A stretch of DNA of 64,000 bases from Cutaneotrichosporon cavernicola (GCF_030864355.1 NC_083394.1:1984001-2048000), one strand, 5' to 3'; positions 31,976 to 43,614 are shown, numbered from the stretch's first letter. Notes: generated by a model not told the origin, from the letters alone. Made by a program: numbers and translations.

Positions 31976-33522
31976 GTTCTGTGTATGTGTGTTGTTGACG
32001 GCGCCCGGGGAGATGACCGTTGTTAGAGGTGCCGGCGGGGTACTAGTACCCATTGGCATTGTCTGTAGCTGGAACCGAGGGCACGCGAGGATTCGACTCG
32101 ATAGTGTGATCAGCTGATGACATATTAATCTGATGATCTGATGGAATGTTACAGAGAGTTCTGGCACAAGTTTCTCCACCTAATAAACCCTGACTGCACA
32201 AGAACGGGGCTCCGGGCTCCGGGCTCTCCAAGTTCCGTCACTTTCAGGGCAGATTACCATCAAGTATGCCATCAAGCACGTACTTGTCACAGCCCATCTT
32301 TTGTGGCACGAACGGGATGAGATCAGACGTGGCGCTCATGTGTGGCATACGTGGCGTGATGTGACTGGAAGAGCCGTGACATTCACTACGACCAGAACTC
32401 AAAACGGGTTACCTGTAGCGGATGGTCCAACGGCATCGCAACGAGGCCGTGGCCCTCAACCTCATACCGGCTTCGTCGCTGAGCCAGGCGGTTGCTGAGC
32501 TAGGTCGGTCGGTTGTACTGCCAACGAAATATCTGGATTAGGTCATTAAAAAGCAGTGAGACTGCAGTGTTCTGGCATCAAAGTGAGTGACTACGGCACA
32601 TGTACATTACCACATGTCTCGGCTTGGATCAAAGGTCGGATCGGCTCTGACTACCTCAACTCCAACCCTCACGCCGCTCTACATGTCTACGGGATGATCC
32701 GTACATCTACCCGCTTACTCTCGGGGTCCGACCGCGTCGCGTTAATTGATCTACAAGAAGCCCACGTTCTGCCGTGTCAGCACTGAGGGAGTCATTGGCG
32801 ACAAACCAACCGAGAGCCTTATTGATCTCGGCCCAAGGCGGTCTCTTCTCTCTACATCTTTGCCGCAACTGCACTCTCTACTCGACACGCGTCGGTGAGA
32901 ACCGCCGGCGTCCGCCGTCAGCACCAAACGCGGCTTCTAATGTCGACAGCCACGGCCAAGTGCGGCTTGCGGTGAGCTGGAATGGAGTGGAGCGCGGAAC
33001 CACACACCGTCGTACCCGCGTGCAGAGGGCGGAACGCACACGGCCGAGAGGCCGACCAGCCAGTACACCGACGTGGTTCATTTTCGCCCGGCTCGTTTAG
33101 GTCACCGGAACCTGAGATCGCAAGATTGTCTGAGCTGCGCAGCGGACTGAGCGAATTGCATCTGCATCTGGATAGGCTTGTGGTGTCATGGCGCGCCGAG
33201 AATGAGGATTGGAGAGGTCCACATCATCGGCCGCCAAAGGCAAATTAAGCCCAAAGTAAGGGTTACATAAGGACGCGGTCAGTGTTGGGCGAAGATCGTG
33301 GGAGCCGGATACCCGGATTAGCCGGGGATGGTGTCCCACCCCCTGTCATCCTACCTATCCGCCTATCCACTAGTATCCTCTTAACTAGCAACTCTTGCCT
33401 TCTCTTCTTGTCTCTTCTCTTCCATCAGATCCTCTTGCCTCGGATCAAAACCAGATTGTCAGTGAGACATCCCAAGACATTGGGCACAACTGACAACAGA
33501 CTTTCCTTAGAACTCAGGCAAC
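31976..33522. promoter_or_regulatory. Divergent region, SET gene / FOX2
   Basis: About 1.5 kb between divergent genes. The last 170 bases before FOX2 are pyrimidine-rich. A small tandem GGGCTCC repeat lies near 32205-32225. No gene or defined operator was recognised. Confidence 0.4.
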
Positions 33523-36393
33523 ATGGCTTCCCTCGACTTCAAGGACCTCGTCGTCCTCATCACCGGCGCAGGCGGTGGCATTGGCGCTGGGTAAGTCGTA
33601 CGAGAGCGGGCGGCGAGTCAGTTTCGAGCTAGTGGCTGGAATGAACACCGGGAGCAGCTGCTGACGCCCTTTCCTTTGATCTCCACGTTCCCGCACCTTG
33701 TCCCCATTCCTTCCCACTCCAGCTACTCACACTTCTTCGGTGCCCGCGGCGCCAAGGTCGTCGTTAACGATGTCTCGGCTCAGTCGGCCCAGAAGGTCGT
33801 TGACGAGATCAAGGCCGGTGAGTCCAGCTCTTGAGACTGTCCGTGAGCAGTGTACTGACCCCTAGCCGGTGGTCAGGCTGCTATTGCCGTCGGCTCGGTT
33901 ACCGAGGGCCAGAAGATTGTGGACCAGGCCGTCCAGGCTTTCGGTACCGTCCACGTCCTCATCAACAACGCAGGTATCCTCCGTGACAAGTCGTTCAAGA
34001 AGATGGATGACGCGCAGTGGGACGCCGTCATCGCCGTCCACCTCAAGGGCGCGTTTTCGATGACCAAGGCTGTCTGGCCCCTCTTCCGCCAGCAGAAGTT
34101 TGGCCGTGTCGTTAACACTTCGTCGCCCGCCGGTATCTACGGCAACATGGGCCAGGCCAACTACTCGGCCGCCAAGATGGCGCTCGTCGCCTTTTCCAAG
34201 TCGCTCTCAATTGAGGGTGTCAAGTACGACATCCGCGCAAACACGATTGTTCCCCTCGCCGCTTCGGCCATGACCCAGACGGTCATGCCCCCAGAGGTGC
34301 TCAAGGGCCTCAACCCTGACTTTATCGCTCCCATCATCGGCGTCCTGACCGCTCGCAACGGGCCTGATGTCCGCGGCCGCATCTTCGAGGTCGGCGGCGG
34401 CTTCTACTCTGAGCTCCGCTGGGAACGTTCGAAGGGCCACCTCTTCAAGACCGACGACACCTTCACTCCCACTGCTATTCGCCACGAGTGGAAGAGCATC
34501 ACCGACTTCTCCAAGGATGTCGAATACCCCGGCGACCTCAAGGCTGCCGGCCGCAGCCTCATGTCGGTTATTGAGAAGCAGCCCAGCCTCAAGCCCAACC
34601 AGCAGGGCCCGCCTCCCCCCGTCGAGTTCAAGGGCCAGACTGTCATCATCACTGGTGCCGGTGCTGGTCTCGGCCGCGCTTACGCTCACCTCTACGCCAA
34701 GCTTGGCGCCAACGTCGTCGTCAACGACGTCAGCGGCAAGAACGCTGAGGCTGTCGTCAAGGAGTGCCAGCAGCTCGGTGCCAAGGCTGCCGCGGCTGTC
34801 TGCTCGGCCGAGGAGGGCGAGAAGATCGTCAAGGTCGCTCTTGACAACTTTGGTGGCGTCCAGGTCCTTGTCTGCAACGCCGGTGTCCTCCGTGACAAGG
34901 CGTTCGTCAACATGACCGAGGAGCAGTGGGACACTGTCATGTCCGTCCACCTCCGTGGCACTTTCCGCTGCTGCAAGGCTGTCTGGCCCATCTTCCAGGA
35001 GCAGAAGTACGGCCGCATTCTCGTCACCTCGTCGCCCAACGGCATCATTGGCGCTCACGGCCAGGGCAACTACGCCTCGGCCAAGGCTGGCCTCATCGGT
35101 TTCGGCCGCTCGCTCGCCATCGAGGGCAAGAAGAACAACATCCTCACCAACATCCTCGCGCCCTCGGCTGGTACTGCCATGACCGCCACCATCTGGACCG
35201 AGGAGATGGTCAAGACTTTCTCGCCCGATTTCGTCGCCCCTGTCGTCGCCTTCCTTACCTCGAAGGACCAGAAGGGCACCGGCCAGGTCATCGAGACCTA
35301 CGGCGGCCAGGTCGCCGCTCTCCGCTGGCAGCGCACCCACGGTGCGGTCTTCCCAAACAACCGCGTCCCCACCCCCGAACAGGTTGCCGCCAAGTGGAAG
35401 GAGATCACCACCTTTGACGAGAACGCCACCCACCCCCGCAACACCCAGGAGTCAGGCATGCAGATCTTCGAGAACTTCTCCAACCTCGCCCCTGAGGAGA
35501 AGGACTACGTCGACCCCGAGGACCCCGAGGCCATTGTCAAGGCCAAGCGTGCCGAGGCCAAGGGCATTGAGTACGAGTTCACCGAGCGTGACGTTATGCT
35601 CTACAACCTCGGCATCGGTGCGCACGCCAATGAGCTCCAGTGGACCTACGAGAACGACGCCGACTTCCAGCCCCTCCCCACTTTCGGTGTCATCCCGCAG
35701 TTCACTGCTGGCCTCGGCGACTACGACTTCCTGCCCAACTACAACCCCGGCAAGCTCCTCCACGGCGAGCAGTACCTGTCGATCAAGGGCAAGGTCCCAA
35801 CCTCGGGCAAGCTTGTCAACAAGGCGCGCCTCTTTGAGGTCCTCGACAAGGGCAAGGCGGCGGCCGTGACCACCGTCATCGAGTCTCGCGACGCCAAGAC
35901 TGACGAGCTCATCTACGAGAACCACTCGACCGTCTTCATCCGTGGCTCCGGCGGCTTCGGCGGCAAGCGCGCGGCCAAGGACCGTGGCGCTGCCACCGCC
36001 CCCAACGCGGCGCCTAACCGCACGCCCGACGCGGTTGTCGAGGAGAAGACCTCGGTTGACCAGGCCGCGCTCTACCGCCTCTCGGGCGACTACAACCCGC
36101 TCCACATCGACCCCCAGTTCTCCATCATTGGCGGCTTCAAGAAGCCGATCCTTCACGGCCTCTGCTCTATGGGCTTCGCCGGCCGCCACGTCTACAAGAC
36201 GTTCGGTCCGTACAAGGACATCAAGGTGCGCTTCGCCGGTACCGTCATTCCTGGTGAGACTCTCGTCACCGAGATGTGGAAGGAGGGCGACAAGGTCATC
36301 TTCCAGACCAAGGTCAAGGAGCGCGACGCGCCCGCCCTCTCCAACGCCGCCGTCACCCTTATCGACGCTGGCGTGCCCAAGTCCAAGATGTAA
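33523..36393 (+). CDS. FOX2: Peroxisomal multifunctional beta-oxidation enzyme (MFE-2)
   Basis: Carries out 2-enoyl-CoA hydration and (3R)-hydroxyacyl-CoA dehydrogenation in peroxisomal fatty-acid beta-oxidation. Exons 33523-33590, 33723-33817 and 33866-36393; introns 132 and 48 nt; 896 aa, normal for fungal MFE-2. Domain order: first short-chain dehydrogenase (TGAGGGIGAG, INNAGILRD, NYSAAKMAL), second dehydrogenase (TGAGAGLGRAYAH, CNAGVLRD, NYASAKAGLIGF) and a C-terminal MaoC-type hydratase 2 with YRLSGDYNPLHIDP and KKPILHGLCSMG. No SCP2 domain, as in other fungi. The protein ends KSKM; SKM fits the PTS1 consensus and predicts import by Pex5. Codon use is strongly biased to C-ending codons, which suggests high expression. 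Confidence 0.97.
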
Positions 36394-36661
36394 TTAAAAC
36401 GGCGTATAGTAGCTAGAAGCGTACGCATGGCGTGCGGTGTATGAATCAGTGAAGTGATTGAGCCTGCGTGGCGGCTATGACGGTAGCCAGGTCGCGTCGC
36501 GTACTGCGAAAAACGAGCACGTGTGCCTGGGTGATGCCTGGTCAGGGCCGATCACCTCCACCTTGCGTCACTTCCGCTCTCGCACCACTTCGCCACCTCC
36601 CTTTCTCTCTTTCGCACCATCTTCTCCTCGACCCTCCATTCACTCTTCAAGTCGGAGGGCC
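36394..36661. other. FOX2-YME2 intergenic region
   Basis: Only 268 bp between the FOX2 stop and the YME2 ATG. The reading frame of YME2 is open further upstream (to 36458) but without an ATG; the last 100 bases are CT-rich leader. Confidence 0.5.
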
Positions 36662-39600
36662 ATGTTGCCTGCCGTCAAACACCCGCTAAGGGGTGTCGGC
36701 ATGCGGCCTTTCCTGCGGCCGCGCCTAGCGCCATTCGCAGCATCACGGCAATGCGGCCTTCGCCCAACCGCAGGTCTTCGTTTCGCGGCGAGTACTCCGC
36801 CGCCGCCTCCGACGACTCCACCCCCGCCACCCAATACTCCCCCTCCCCCGTCCGACCCCCCTCCTCCTCCGTCAGACCCCCTGCCTGCAGCCGACACGCC
36901 AAAGGACGCACCAGTCGACCCCACCGAACACCCTGCTGATCACACCCATAGCGACGCCCACGTGCCTGAGGGCTTCGACGAGGGCTCGGCAGGGGTGGTG
37001 CAGCGCGAGCATTCCTCGATCTTTATCTCGCAGGTCCTACCGATCCGGCTCGGGTCGTTAGACCCGCGGCCATGGGTCGCCGCGTGGTTCGAAGAGGCGC
37101 TCCTGGCCAACCTCGTGACCATCACAAGCGAGCTGAAGGGACGGTACGCGTTCCGGGTTGAGAGCTGGGAAGTGGCGCGCAAGGACGGCGGTGTGTTCTG
37201 TCACTTCTCTTACGTCGCACCCGCGGTGGACCAGCTGCCACGCAAGGCGTTTGTCAACGACTTCCACACGCCCGAGGAGGCGATTCCCGACCCCATCTCG
37301 GCCTCCGCACTGTTCCTCCCTCTCTTCATCGAGGCCGCTCACAAGCACGGCGGTTGGCCGACGTGGATCGGTCCGTGGTGGTCGTCGCTCGTGGACGGGA
37401 AGGGGATGAACCGCCGCGCGTCGGCGTGCTCAAACGAGGCTGGCCACTACCTCTTCTCTGGCGACCTCGCCCCGCCCAAGGGCGGCGCGGACGGACAATC
37501 CCCCGAGCTGCGTGGGTGGCAGCGCACGGCTGGCGCCGGGCGCGTGTGGATGGTCCGCGGACGGCAGTGGACCGAGGACATGAACCGCTTCCCGAGCTCG
37601 CGCCTACGCGTGGAGTTTGATGGACCCGACGTGTCCCAGGAGGTGCTGTATACACTATTCCGACCGTACGGGCGCATCTTCAACATTATTCCGCCGACTC
37701 CTGTCCCTGCTGGCCAGCTGAGGTCGGCACTGGTTATGTTCAGAAGAGTCTCGACGGCTGTCAACGCCAACAATTCGCTACATGGGTTCCTCACGCCGAC
37801 CAAGTCGGCCGACTATGAGGGCCAAAGTCCCGCTGCGCCACTCTCTCGTCTGAGAATCTACTTTGAGCGTCCGCTTAAGGCGCACTACTTCCGCGACTGG
37901 GTGTCGAACCACCCACGCATTGCGCTACCAGTACTCGCGTTCCTCATCGGCATGTTCAGCTACACGTTCTTTGACCCGATCCGCGAGTTCTTCGTCAAGG
38001 CCCGCATCGAGGGCATTTGGGACCTCCAGCAGTACCCGGTGGTGCAGTTTATCAGAGACAACTTTGTGATGCCGGTCAAGAACACGCTGTTGCCGTCCAG
38101 GATGTCGCGTTGGAAGCGCAACGTTGACGACCTGGGACGTGCGTCGTTCCGCGACAGAGTCGAGGCCGAGCGCAGCGTCGAGCACTGGCTCACCGAGTTC
38201 CCGTCCACGTTTATCGTCGTCACTGGTCCTCCTGGGAGTGGCAAGCACGACCTTGTTGATCGTGTGCTCAAGGATTCGAAGAAGCCGAGCCTCGTCATCG
38301 ACTGCGGCGAGGTCGGGAAGGCCAAGTCGGACTCGTCGCTGGTGGATGGGCTTGCTGGCCAGACAGGGTACTGGCCCGTGTTCTCGTTCCTGCAAAACAT
38401 CAACGGGCTGATCGACCTCGCGTCGGTCGGTCTGATCGGGCAGAAGTCGGGCTTCTCGACTCCTGCCGACCAGCAGATGCGCAATATCCTTGACATTGTC
38501 GCCAATGCGCTCAAGGAGGTGTCGAGCCACGCGAAGGAGGACCGCGTTGCCGCGGAGCAGCACGAGCGCAACAAAGTCAGCCTCGCGGCCGACCGCGAGA
38601 AGCGGCAGCGCATGGTTGAGCAGGGGGTGTGGCATGATGGGCGGATCGACTGCGTAGCCGGCAACGGGCCCATCAGCGAGCTCGGGTTCGGCATTGAGGA
38701 GATGACCGAGAACGACGTGTCAGGCGTGGCGCCGTTGCTGGGTTCGACTGCACCGATTGCAGGTGAGGGCGTCCCACCTACGGGCTCCAGCATCGCGTTC
38801 GACAAGGAGGTCAAGGCAGCAACGCAGTCGGACATGCCCGATGCGGATGACGACAGCGACGCCGAGCTGATCAAGACGCTTCCCGTCGTCGTGCTGCGCA
38901 ACTTTGCCTTCAAGCCCGCACGCGGCGAGCTGTGGAGCGTCTTAGCCGAGTGGGGCGCGTCGCTAATTGAGAACAAAGTGGCGCATGTGATCGTCGTCGG
39001 CGAGGGCAGCGTTGCGGGCAAGACGCTCACGGCTGCTCTGCCATCCAAGCCGCTCAACCAGGTCAACCTCTCAGACGCGGACGACTACAACGCTCTCGAG
39101 TTTGTGCGCGAGAAGCTCTCTACTGAGGGTCACCCAGTCGAGCTCACAGCCGAGGAGACGGCCGACGTGGCCAAGCTCGGTGGACGCATGGTCGACCTCG
39201 AGTTGCTCGTGTACAAGGTGCGCAATGGACAGAAACTGACCGCGGCCGTCGACGACATTGTGCTGCGCAACGCCGTTGAGATCCGCAAGACGGCCTTCGG
39301 CGACGACAGTGAGGAAGCCAAGGCGCTCCCCTGGACCCGCGCGCAGGCATGGAAGGTTGTCAGTTCGCTGGCCAGGAACCCTGAGATGGGCTACGCGCAG
39401 CTCCTCTCCGAGTTCCCCTTCAAGGGCGCCGACACATGTCTTAAGGCGATGGAGGAGCACGGCCTCATCTTCATCACGGCGTCCACGGGCGGCCGCACCT
39501 GCCCCTCAATGGTTAAGCCCGGCAAGCCCGTGTTCCGGGAGAGCTTTAAATCACTTGTGGACGAGCCCATCTTCCAAGCCATGTGCCAGATCGAGTACAA

Positions 39601-39859
39601 TGCCGCCGTGATCAAGAAAGCCGAGGCGGACATTGCGGGATACGAAACCGAGCTCGCGCAGCTCAAGAGCATCGCGAGTGATGGCGACCGCCTCAATGTC
39701 GCGACGGCGGGATGGTTTGGCACTGGCAGCTCGGTCCACCAGCGCGCGCAGTACCTCGCTGAATCGCTTGGAAAGTGCATGGACAAGATCCGTAAGGCTG
39801 AGGCCGACAGCGCAGAGCAGCTCAAGGCGTTCAATGTGGACCCGAAGAGGCGCAAATGA
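36662..39859 (+). CDS. YME2: Mitochondrial inner-membrane protein YME2/RNA12
   Basis: Yme2 (RNA12, mitochondrial escape protein 2) is an inner-membrane protein affecting mtDNA maintenance and nucleoid structure. Intronless, 1,065 aa, somewhat longer than the yeast protein (inserted loops). The start at 36662 gives an Arg/Ala-rich presequence (MLPAVKHPLRGVGMRPFLRP), followed by a proline-rich linker (about 40-75). An RRM-like domain lies near 316-390 (RLRVEFDGPDVSQEVLYTLF, PYGRIFNIIPP), one transmembrane helix near 417-440 (IALPVLAFLIGMFSYTFF), and an AAA-like P-loop near 520 (VTGPPGSGKHDLV). The C-terminal region is helical. The P-loop has the usual GxxGxGK pattern with His where Ser/Thr is typical after the Lys. 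Confidence 0.92.
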   Translation: MLPAVKHPLRGVGMRPFLRPRLAPFAASRQCGLRPTAGLRFAASTPPPPPTTPPPPPNTPPPPSDPPPPPSDPLPAADTPKDAPVDPTEHPADHTHSDAHVPEGFDEGSAGVVQREHSSIFISQVLPIRLGSLDPRPWVAAWFEEALLANLVTITSELKGRYAFRVESWEVARKDGGVFCHFSYVAPAVDQLPRKAFVNDFHTPEEAIPDPISASALFLPLFIEAAHKHGGWPTWIGPWWSSLVDGKGMNRRASACSNEAGHYLFSGDLAPPKGGADGQSPELRGWQRTAGAGRVWMVRGRQWTEDMNRFPSSRLRVEFDGPDVSQEVLYTLFRPYGRIFNIIPPTPVPAGQLRSALVMFRRVSTAVNANNSLHGFLTPTKSADYEGQSPAAPLSRLRIYFERPLKAHYFRDWVSNHPRIALPVLAFLIGMFSYTFFDPIREFFVKARIEGIWDLQQYPVVQFIRDNFVMPVKNTLLPSRMSRWKRNVDDLGRASFRDRVEAERSVEHWLTEFPSTFIVVTGPPGSGKHDLVDRVLKDSKKPSLVIDCGEVGKAKSDSSLVDGLAGQTGYWPVFSFLQNINGLIDLASVGLIGQKSGFSTPADQQMRNILDIVANALKEVSSHAKEDRVAAEQHERNKVSLAADREKRQRMVEQGVWHDGRIDCVAGNGPISELGFGIEEMTENDVSGVAPLLGSTAPIAGEGVPPTGSSIAFDKEVKAATQSDMPDADDDSDAELIKTLPVVVLRNFAFKPARGELWSVLAEWGASLIENKVAHVIVVGEGSVAGKTLTAALPSKPLNQVNLSDADDYNALEFVREKLSTEGHPVELTAEETADVAKLGGRMVDLELLVYKVRNGQKLTAAVDDIVLRNAVEIRKTAFGDDSEEAKALPWTRAQAWKVVSSLARNPEMGYAQLLSEFPFKGADTCLKAMEEHGLIFITASTGGRTCPSMVKPGKPVFRESFKSLVDEPIFQAMCQIEYNAAVIKKAEADIAGYETELAQLKSIASDGDRLNVATAGWFGTGSSVHQRAQYLAESLGKCMDKIRKAEADSAEQLKAFNVDPKRRK

Positions 39860-39929
39860 GAGTCGTGTACTGTCTATCCATATGTAGAGCTATGCCGTAG
39901 CGAGTTGAATGGAGAACAGAGCTTTGAGC

Positions 39930-40536
39930 AGATCAGGGAGGTACTTGTCCGCACGGCTGTTTGCAGGCTACTGCGCGATCCCTGACAATCTCAGTCAGGA
40001 GCCATTGGCGTTCCGCGCTCACCACAATGCGGGCAAAGCACGTCCTACAGAGGTTGTATAAATATCGCGTGCTGCGGAGTTTGCACCGCCGAATGTACGC
40101 CGAGTTCTCGGAGGCGCGACAATTGTCATAGGCATCGGCTTTCCACTCGGACACACTGTACATTCCCGATGTTCCACAGCCACGCGGGATCATCACCAAG
40201 AAAGACATTATGCATAGAAATGGGGACGCACGGGAACGGAAACGCGGCCCAGGTTGCCTGGCAGGCACATCGAGCAGGTGTGGGTGGAGAATCGGAAGGC
40301 AGAAGCGGTGACGATGCCAAGCACGGTACTCGGACCTGGTGAAAATAACGTGGGTAGTGGCAGGGCTTGGGCGGGGTGGCGGAAGAGGTGCACAAGTATC
40401 CGAGCAGCCTTGATCAGAGGAAGAATAAAGTAACAGAATGCAAGAACGCAAGATGTGTACTTGAACTTGAACGAGGAGCCAGTTTTGAGCGTACCGTAGA
40501 GTGTGGCAGTGAGGATCGTCGCGGGGAATTCGACAT
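39930..40536 (-). CDS. Possible small spliced gene, doubtful
   Basis: Several minus-strand frames look partly protein-like. One begins MSNSPRRSSLPHST (ATG 40536), meets a GTACGC donor, and after a 35-nt intron reads YTSCVLAFCYFILPLIKAAR, a probable membrane helix. Another downstream frame contains VFLGDDPAWLWNIGNVQC, and a Cys-rich stretch (NLCRTCFARIVVSAERQWLL) lies near the end. I could not join them into one unambiguous transcript. A small fast-evolving membrane protein is possible; so is chance. Confidence 0.25.
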
Positions 40537-40825
40537 TGTTTCACATGCCAAAGGCTAAATGCGACACAGGTCTGTAGATCCTTTGATTGATGTGCGCAAC
40601 GTTTCAGTACCAAGCCAACTCTGCTGAAAAGTGGCAACACAGCGCTGTTTCCCTGAAGGGAGAGAACCCCACAGCTTGGTTTCAGTCAGTCAGTCAAGAT
40701 CCCGAATGACGGCACCTTGTATCAAAGTCCAAAGGCACAGTGTGAGGAAGGCAGTCGACTGTACGTGGCAGTGCGTTGTATCTCGATTGGCCATTTGATC
40801 AACCACTTCTCCAATTTGACTCACC

Positions 40826-41459
40826 ATGAAAGGCGCCTCACCTGGTTCCATCATGGACGTGCACATCATCCGGCCCGCAAGAGTCCCATTCCTACTTGTC
40901 GCCACCACCGTCGCCATCGTATCTTGCGCCCTCTTCAGCGTATGCCGCACCCGCCTCACTGCCCTCTTCACCTTTATCTCGCTGGTCTTGTTCGCCTCTT
41001 TGCTGGTGGGCATCGTCGGCGCTATAGTCTTCTTCCTCGTCTTTATGGCGGCTTGGACCCTTTTGCATCCCTCCAATCTCTCCCGCCAGAAATGGGTAGT
41101 ATCGCTTGGGAAGCGAATGATACGACCAAGAGAAACAGCCCTTATGGAATGGATGCCTATCATTGTCGGTTACACCGCCCTCATCTACGATACAATGGCC
41201 GTGTTCGGCTGTATCGTTTCGTGGATCGCCCGCGAGCCAGCCGCGTTCGCAGCCGCCAAAAAGCTGGGATATGGGTATACGGCTTCCATCGCGTTCGGGG
41301 TTAGCGTCGTGGCCATATGGGGCCTGTGGTGTTTCGTTAAAGTTGGGTGCGATATGGGGATGGGTATGGAGGCTGTTTATGATTCCGAGGAAACCGACAA
41401 AGACGAGATGGGTACGTGTATTGCCTGCTAGACTGGCTAACTCAGTGCTTCCCGAATGA
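40826..41459 (+). CDS. Small multi-pass membrane protein, unknown
   Basis: Two exons, 40826-41411 and 41446-41459, with a 34-nt intron (GTACGT donor, GGCTAACTCAG acceptor), giving 199 aa ending DKDEMVLPE. Without splicing the frame ends in DEMGTCIAC. Four hydrophobic segments are clear: about 17-36, 44-75 (a long pair), 108-127 and 152-173. A basic, non-hydrophobic loop (NLSRQKWVVSLGKRMIRPRE) separates the halves. I recognise no family. Start ATG AAA has a good context (CACC ATG A); a second Met lies 9 residues on. Confidence 0.6.
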
Positions 41460-41955
41460 GTATCACTCGCTTTTCTCTATCAGGCAGCAGGCCGCTCGGC
41501 AATTGGAAGGGCTCGGGACCGCTGAACAAACTGTCACGGATAGCACCCAAACACAGTGTACCTCACATCAGCACCCAACATTCAACCGCCACCACATCAG
41601 CCCACAGATTCAACGCTGTACACTATCAGATCAACATGTAGCACCATCATAGACTAATAGACGCTGTCTTGCACCATGGCACCTTTCATCCTTTCGCAAT
41701 TGCTCGTGTGCAACAACAAGTCGGCCCATCGGCGTGAAACCCCTGTTTTCTCATGAGTTCGTGGACTAGTTCTGCGCCACAGTCAGGTCCAGCTGACACA
41801 TTCCACACACTCTGCAATACCTTCTTCGTGAATGCCGGAAAATGGATCTGCGCCCAAGACAGGCGTGGCGCACACATGTGCACCTCGCAGAACGAGTTAC
41901 AGAGAACGTCTATGGGTTCACCGACTCGACATCAGATCCTACTGGTATACAACTT
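41460..41955. other. Convergent 3' region
   Basis: About 0.5 kb between convergent gene ends; nothing else supported. Confidence 0.5.
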
Positions 41956-43614
41956 CTATCGCTGATTGCCCCACAGGCCGCCACGGTTCTGTCGCCCAAA
42001 ATCGTCCTCACTTGAACGATTGTGGGCCATCGGTTCGAGACCATATCCCTGCGCCTCGAGCAGATCTCGTTCGCTCTCGTCCTGCCCGAATAGCGTGTCG
42101 CCGCGGTTGAGCCGGCGTCCTCGTGCACCGAAAAAGCCCTGTTGAATCTCACGCGCACCATTCACTGCTTGTGTGAATGCAGAGGTGTAGTATGACAGCT
42201 GGTGCGGCCCAGGCTGGGCTGGGGACTCGTCCTCCTCCTCCTCGAGGTTGACTTCGCCACGAGCGGCCGCTTGCGCAGCTTCGCTCTCGCGCTGCGCCTG
42301 GTACAGCTTGCGTTCGAAGCGCTTCACGCGCCACCACCCGCCGACCGACGCCAGGACCAGGAACCAGCCGCACACCATGAGCAGGAAGCTGAACCAAACG
42401 TATGACCGGCCGACGTCCCTCGCTGGTGGCCGCATCAGGTCCAGTAACGAGTGGTTATACTTCCATGCGTATGCTTTTGCGTCTTCGAGGCTGTGCAGGA
42501 TGATTGTCGCATTCGACCCCGGGTTGAACATGTCGGCAATTGAGATGGGCCAGCTCTGCGAACCGTACATTTTGAGCTGCTCCTCCGCGAGTATGTCATT
42601 CTTGTACTCGCCCGTGATGGGGTCTCTGTCCAAGTCGCCAGGATATCGGTCCGTCTCCTGGTACTCGATACCCGTCTCGCGAAGCGACAGGCCAAACCGA
42701 ACAAGAGTAATGCCCAGGCCAGCACGCGAGCCGTGCTTGGCCGCATGTGTAGTGTGGAGAACGTATGTGAGGAGGAAGCCGACCCATTGGAAGGAGACCG
42801 AGACGACGAGGTTCCAGATGAAGCCGAACAAGTTGCCAGAAGGCATACCGTCGATGAGGATCTCGTCGCCGTTGATTGACGAGTGGAGAGGCCCAAAGGG
42901 TGAAGCGGACGATGGAAGAACAACGGTCGTGTCCCAGTACGGCGGGACGGCGTCGCGCAATGCCGTCTGGTACGAGGGCGGAGCGTCTTTCAGCTCTTCC
43001 TCGTTGGCGTACTCGGCACCCTCCTCAGGGCGCTCAATTGGACGACCACCGGGGCGCGCGGACAGGTTGGCAAACACACCACTCTGGCCACCCCCCACGG
43101 CGTGTGGCGCCTCCCTCCTGGGCAGGAAGGCTGTAGGTAGCACACCACCGAGGAAGTGGCGGGCTTGCTGAGGACGCGCTACGGGCTCTGATGGTAAGAT
43201 GCCATTGCTATTGCCGGGCGCGGGATTCTGTGCCGAATATGGCTCGAACGGAGGGGGGGAATCAAGAGGAGGAAGAAACTATGGCATGTCAGCATACGCC
43301 GGCAAACACCTGAGATCAGGGCGACTCACGTAGTCGCGGTTGAAGTCGTAGTCACCGGGCATAGGCGGGGTGCCAGATCGGGTCTGCTGCTGCTGCTGCT
43401 GTGGCTGCTGCGGTATCGAGTTGTTGCCCAGCAGGGCGTGGCCCTCATGAGCGTCGTCGTCGTCGTCACCTGGTCCATCGAAAGCGCGGTCCATCTCGTC
43501 CGGATCCGGCATCAAGCTCTGGCGCCGCGAGTGCAAACGGAAGGACAACGGCCGGCGTGGTGACGATGCGTTCGACCCGGTCGGGCCGCTTGGAATGGGC
43601 GTGTATGGTGCCAT
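41956..43614 (-). CDS. BSD2: BSD2/NDFIP-type ubiquitin-ligase adaptor
   Basis: BSD2/NDFIP proteins are Golgi/endosomal membrane adaptors that recruit Rsp5/NEDD4 through PY motifs to sort metal transporters and other cargo. Exons 43614-43330 and 43278-41956; intron 51 nt; 535 aa. The N-terminus contains a polyglutamine run from CAG/CTG repeats (about 43384-43410). A PPSY motif (DAPPSYQTAL) precedes the membrane core. The core is diagnostic: LIDGMPSGNLFGFIWNLVVS, FQWVGFLLTYVLHTTHAAKH and GSRAGLGITLVRFG, with a further helix YVWFSFLLMVCGWFLVLASV. The C-terminus is cytosolic and charged. A GTAAGT donor at 43856 and an acceptor at 43621, just before the ATG, indicate a 5'-UTR intron of about 236 nt. 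Length exceeds yeast Bsd2, with extra low-complexity sequence. Confidence 0.9.

Noticed and set aside
32401..32480. Possible tRNA-like sequence
   Set aside because: Some tRNA-like arm sequences but no acceptor stem complement or T-loop.
34207..35433. 408-aa minus-strand open frame
   Set aside because: Antisense of the FOX2 exon; created by its C-ending codon bias, low-complexity Gly/Val/Asp/Leu-rich sequence and no domain.
37960..39066. 368-aa minus-strand open frame opposite YME2
   Set aside because: Antisense shadow with Ser/Thr-rich composition; YME2 on the plus strand has clear domains.
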